From assembly GCF_022436675.1 (NCBI RefSeq), contig NZ_JAKUJZ010000004.1, positions 310,001-374,000 on the forward strand: a stretch of 64,000 nucleotides of DNA, in the 5' to 3' direction. Numbering within the stretch: the first letter of the stretch is position 1; every line of letters begins with the position of its first letter. This document shows positions 61,228-64,000 of this stretch, piece by piece. Source of the stretch: Rheinheimera hassiensis (GTDB taxonomy: Bacteria > Pseudomonadota > Gammaproteobacteria > Enterobacterales > Alteromonadaceae). The position numbers and the translations under genes are program-made. The notes below the pieces were generated by a model, which saw only the letters and a list, made by a program, of their open reading frames with translations, was not told where the DNA came from and made no database searches.

Positions 61228-62346
61228 ATGCAGCAATTAAGTGTCAGCCGCCTGTTTGACGGCGAAAAGTGGTTTGATAATGTCAGTGTCGTTATTAAAG
61301 ACGGCGTTATTCAGGTAGTAACACCGGCAGCCGGTGCAGTACAGCAGGGGTTGCTGGTGCCTGGTTTTATTGATGTACAGGTTAACGGTGGCGGCGGAGC
61401 TTTATTTAACACCGCCCCCAGCCGGCAGACACTGCGCACTATGTTGCAGGCACATGCCCGTTTTGGTACCACGGCTATGCTGCCCACGGTAATTACCGAC
61501 AGCGTAAAGGTAATGCAGCAGGCAGCGGATGCTATTGCCAGTGCTATTGCTGATGCCGAGCCCGGTATTATTGGTGTGCATTTTGAAGGGCCGCATTTAT
61601 CGGTACCGAAAAAAGGCGTGCATCCGCAGCAGCATATCCGGCAGTTAAGTGAGGCAGAGCTGGCGATATACAGCCGTACTGATCTTGGCATTAAGCTGGT
61701 AACGGTAGCGCCGGAAAACCTCAGCCCGCAGCAAATACAGCAGCTGGTAACGCTGAATGTGATTGTTTGCCTTGGCCACTCTAATGCAGATGCTGCCACA
61801 GTGCAGGCTGCGCTGGATGCCGGTGCCACCGGCTTTACCCACTTATATAATGCTATGTCGCCGCTGACCTCGCGTGAGCCGGGTATGGTGGGGGTAGCGC
61901 TGGCAGATGCCAACAGCTGGTGCGGCGTGATTTTTGACGGCCATCATATGCACCCGGTGGCTGCCAAAGTGGCATTGGCGGCGAAACGCCAAGGTAAACT
62001 GATGATCGTAACCGATGCCATGTCGCCGGTAGGCACCTCAGACAGCGAATTTGCTTTTTTTGACGGCAAAGTGATACGAGAAGGCAATAAACTGACCAAT
62101 GCAGACGGTGCGCTGGCTGGCTCGGTGCTGGATATGGCCGCCGCCGTGCAGTATGCCGTGGAACAGCTTGACGTCAGTGCCGCAGAAGCCTTACGCATGG
62201 CGTCGTTGTATCCTGCGCAGTTTTTAGCGCAACCTAATAAAGGCCGCATAGTGGCCGGGGCGCAGGCAGATTTAGTGTTACTGAATAATAACTGGCAGGT
62301 GCAGGCTAACTGGATTAACGGTCAGCCGGTATTTACTGCCCAATAA
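61228..62346 (+). CDS. nagA: N-acetylglucosamine-6-phosphate deacetylase
   Basis: A 372-residue amidohydrolase removing acetate from GlcNAc-6-phosphate. It shows the barrel motifs of NagA: PGFIDVQVNGGGGALFN, HFEGPHLSVPKKGVHP with the metal-binding Glu, CLGHSNAD and HLYNAMSPLTSREPG with metal His residues, and the catalytic Asp in VTDAMSPVG. Length is normal. It lies 23 bases after the NagB-II gene and before the permease gene; the acetate released could feed the CrbS/CrbR-type acetate response encoded 14 kb to the left. Confidence 0.95.
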   Translation: MQQLSVSRLFDGEKWFDNVSVVIKDGVIQVVTPAAGAVQQGLLVPGFIDVQVNGGGGALFNTAPSRQTLRTMLQAHARFGTTAMLPTVITDSVKVMQQAADAIASAIADAEPGIIGVHFEGPHLSVPKKGVHPQQHIRQLSEAELAIYSRTDLGIKLVTVAPENLSPQQIQQLVTLNVIVCLGHSNADAATVQAALDAGATGFTHLYNAMSPLTSREPGMVGVALADANSWCGVIFDGHHMHPVAAKVALAAKRQGKLMIVTDAMSPVGTSDSEFAFFDGKVIREGNKLTNADGALAGSVLDMAAAVQYAVEQLDVSAAEALRMASLYPAQFLAQPNKGRIVAGAQADLVLLNNNWQVQANWINGQPVFTAQ

Positions 62347-62406
62347 CATACTAACAAACATATTAATAACATAATAATGGCACAATAATAATAGCGGGGA
62401 ATAAAT

Positions 62407-63735
62407 ATGGACATGACAGCTGAGCAGGCAAAAAGGCGCAGCAGCATACTGCCAATGACAATTATCGGTATTTTATTTTTTATCTTTGGTTTTGTAACCT
62501 GGCTAAATGGCTCACTGATTCCATTCTTACGAATTGTCTGTGATTTAAATGAGTTTCAGGCATTGTTTGTTACAGGGGCGTTTTACATTGCTTACGTGGT
62601 GATGGCATTACCCATGTCGTTTGTGTTGAATAGAGTGGGTTTTAAGAACGGCATGGTGGTTGGCTTAGTTATTATGGCCGTCGGAGCCACGTTGTTTATC
62701 CCCGCAGCGCAAACCGCACAGTATGGCTTGTTCCTGTTGGCATTGTTTGTGTTGGGCACCGGCTTAACGATATTACAAACCGCGTCCAACCCTTACATTG
62801 TGTGTATTGGTCCGCGTGAAAGTGCAGCTATGCGTATTAGTATTATGGGGTTGGTAAACAAAGGCGCTGGCATTGTGGTACCAGCATTATTTACTGTGCT
62901 GATCTTAACCGGAATGGATCAATTTGATGCACCAGTGTTGGCTGCATTAACCGATGCTGAGCGTGCTTTGCGGTTAAGTGAATTATCTAACCGTCTGGTA
63001 ACACCTTACATTTACATGGCTCTGGCTTTGATAGCGCTGGCGGCTTTTGTTAAATATTCGCCATTGCCTGAGCTGGATTTAAGCAGTAATAACACAGCTA
63101 ACAACGATACCAGCGGACGCTGGACTGACGTATTTGCCCATCCGCAACTGATTCTGGGTGTAGTCGCGTTATTTACTTATGTTGGCGTCGAAGTTATTGC
63201 TGGCGATACTATAGGTCTTTATGGGCAGGGCCTTGGAGTAGAAAATTTTGGTGCATTGACGTCTTATACTATGAGTTTTATGGTGCTGGGTTATATCGTC
63301 GGCGTGTTCTGTATTCCGAAGTACTTGTCGCAAGCCCGCGCACTTCAGGGATCGGCCATCTTTGGCTTATTGTTTACGTTGGGCGTCATGTTTGGTGCAT
63401 CAGATAACAACACAATCGCCAGTCTGTTGCTAGGATGGAGCGGTATTCCTTTGGTACCAGATACTGTGATGTTTTTAGCGTTGTTGGGTTTTGCCAATGC
63501 GTTGGTGTGGCCAGCGGTATGGCCTCTGGCGTTAGAAGGGCTGGGTAAACTTACCAGCACTGGATCTGCGCTACTAATAATGGGTATTGCAGGTGGCGCT
63601 TTATTGCCTTTGCTTTACGGTTATATTGCCCACATTAGCGGCAATAGCCAGCAGGCATATTGGATCATGCTGCCTTGCTATAGCTTTATCCTTTTTTATG
63701 CTTTTAAGGGCCATACTATGCGGCGCTGGCGGTAG
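62407..63735 (+). CDS. nagP: GlcNAc permease, MFS (FucP/NagP family)
   Basis: An inner-membrane sugar:proton symporter of 442 residues with 12 helices. FucP-type motifs are seen: FGFVTWLNGSLIPFLRIVCDLNEFQALFVTGAFY in helix 1-2 and LQTASNPYIVCIGPRESAAMRISIMGLVNKGAG. The context (nagK-nagB-nagA just upstream) identifies it as NagP, the GlcNAc carrier of Shewanella-type nag clusters. The 60 bases before it are an AT-rich run with a GCGGGGA ribosome binding site just before the ATG. It closes the rightward operon. Confidence 0.93.
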   Translation: MDMTAEQAKRRSSILPMTIIGILFFIFGFVTWLNGSLIPFLRIVCDLNEFQALFVTGAFYIAYVVMALPMSFVLNRVGFKNGMVVGLVIMAVGATLFIPAAQTAQYGLFLLALFVLGTGLTILQTASNPYIVCIGPRESAAMRISIMGLVNKGAGIVVPALFTVLILTGMDQFDAPVLAALTDAERALRLSELSNRLVTPYIYMALALIALAAFVKYSPLPELDLSSNNTANNDTSGRWTDVFAHPQLILGVVALFTYVGVEVIAGDTIGLYGQGLGVENFGALTSYTMSFMVLGYIVGVFCIPKYLSQARALQGSAIFGLLFTLGVMFGASDNNTIASLLLGWSGIPLVPDTVMFLALLGFANALVWPAVWPLALEGLGKLTSTGSALLIMGIAGGALLPLLYGYIAHISGNSQQAYWIMLPCYSFILFYAFKGHTMRRWR

Positions 63736-63758
63736 CTCCTGAACAAATGCGCGGTAGC

Positions 63759-64000
63759 TTAAAAGCGGTATTCCCAGGTTACTGCCAGGCTGCCGCGTTT
63801 AACGCGCAGTTCTGGCTCTGGCGATTTATCAAATGCCCGGCCCTCTATACTTAGCAAGCCGTTAAACAACGGTTGGCGATACTCCAGCCTTAACTGCCAG
63901 TTTTTCAGCTCTGAACTGGCAGCAAGAAACTCACCACGCAGCACACTAACCGCCCAGCTGTAACCGTCAAATGTCTGATAGCGGTAACCTGCAGACAGTA
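63759..64000 (-). CDS. Outer-membrane beta-barrel protein, C-terminal fragment at the window edge
   Basis: The frame stays open from the stop at 63759 to base 64000, so the start is outside the window. The visible 80 residues alternate polar and hydrophobic residues in short strands (GYSWAVSVLRGEFLA; WQLRLEYRQPLF; LLSIEGRAFD) and end in TWEYRF, a C-terminal Phe typical of outer-membrane barrels. It may be a TonB receptor, porin or another barrel; the family cannot be told from this piece. It is convergent with nagP, 23 bases apart. Confidence 0.6.
   Translation of the reverse strand, partial: LSAGYRYQTFDGYSWAVSVLRGEFLAASSELKNWQLRLEYRQPLFNGLLSIEGRAFDKSPEPELRVKRGSLAVTWEYRF

Noticed and set aside
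61311-61913. 200-residue antisense frame over nagA
   Set aside because: Rich in Cys, Ser and Pro as typical of antisense shadows; nagA motifs are intact on the plus strand.
1-64000. CRISPR arrays, tRNA or rRNA genes, prophage or intact IS elements
   Set aside because: No regularly spaced repeats, cloverleaf-like sequences, rRNA segments, transposase or integrase frames were seen on either strand.

Overview
The window looks like a chromosomal segment of an aerobic gammaproteobacterium of the Rheinheimera / Alishewanella / Arsukibacterium type (Alteromonadales and relatives). This is inferred from gene content, not from a search: many TonB-dependent receptors, a GlcNAc catabolic cluster of the Shewanella/Alteromonas kind (SIS-type NagB-II, LacI-type regulator, FucP-like permease, TonB receptor), a CrbS/CrbR-like sensor pair and a RegB/RegA-like redox pair. 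I see no rRNA, tRNA, CRISPR array, prophage or intact insertion sequence.

Region by region. 1-1007: a truncated lipoprotein gene. 1162-5152: a TPP riboswitch followed by a thiamine acquisition operon (outer-membrane receptor, YkoF-like thiamine-binding protein, PnuT-like permease, APH-fold kinase). 5156-7696: a small HTH protein and a secreted prolyl oligopeptidase. 7758-13509: a Fur-type iron operon (DUF4198 protein, EF-hand lipoprotein, haemoglobin/haem-type receptor, TonB, ExbB, ExbD). 13596-18026: a lipoprotein, a DMT exporter and a secreted S10 peptidase. 18287-21700: iron storage and oxidative stress: two complementary bacterioferritin subunits, and a Fur box from which a small helical-protein pair and sodA plus a ZIP metal transporter diverge. 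21831-29548: an M16 lipoprotein protease, a PAS-PAS chemoreceptor, an unknown protein, and a lipase with an unknown membrane-anchored partner. 29554-35918: a RegBA-like two-component pair, a small membrane gene of foreign codon style next to a 19-bp perfect inverted repeat, and a PepSY/TonB-receptor pair. 36063-50012: an unknown membrane protein, a periplasmic MetX-like hydrolase with a GntP permease, another TonB receptor, CrbR and CrbS, 3-hydroxybutyrate dehydrogenase and an AbgT transporter. 50022-63735: a structured repeat and then the complete chitooligosaccharide/GlcNAc system (NagR, receptor, cupin-like and SapC proteins, GH20 hexosaminidase, NagK, NagB-II, NagA, NagP). 63759-64000: the C-terminal end of an outer-membrane protein.

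The most informative regulatory signals are the TPP riboswitch, the Fur boxes at 7758/7819 and 20172, three copies of a TGACA/TGTCA palindrome that fit NagR operators, and two GYGGC-N5-GTCGC sites that fit the RegA/PrrA consensus. One of these lies in front of the regBA pair and the other in front of the neighbouring PepSY/TonB-receptor operon. Several stem-loops sit in unexpected places: inside tonB, in the leader of regB, and between the GlcNAc receptor and its cupin partner. They suggest attenuation or differential expression inside operons. I do not see a clearly new defence or mobile system. The best candidates for undescribed biology are the lipase-partner pair, the exported MetX-like hydrolase/GntP pair, the sodA-ZIP divergon and the foreign membrane gene with its inverted repeat.
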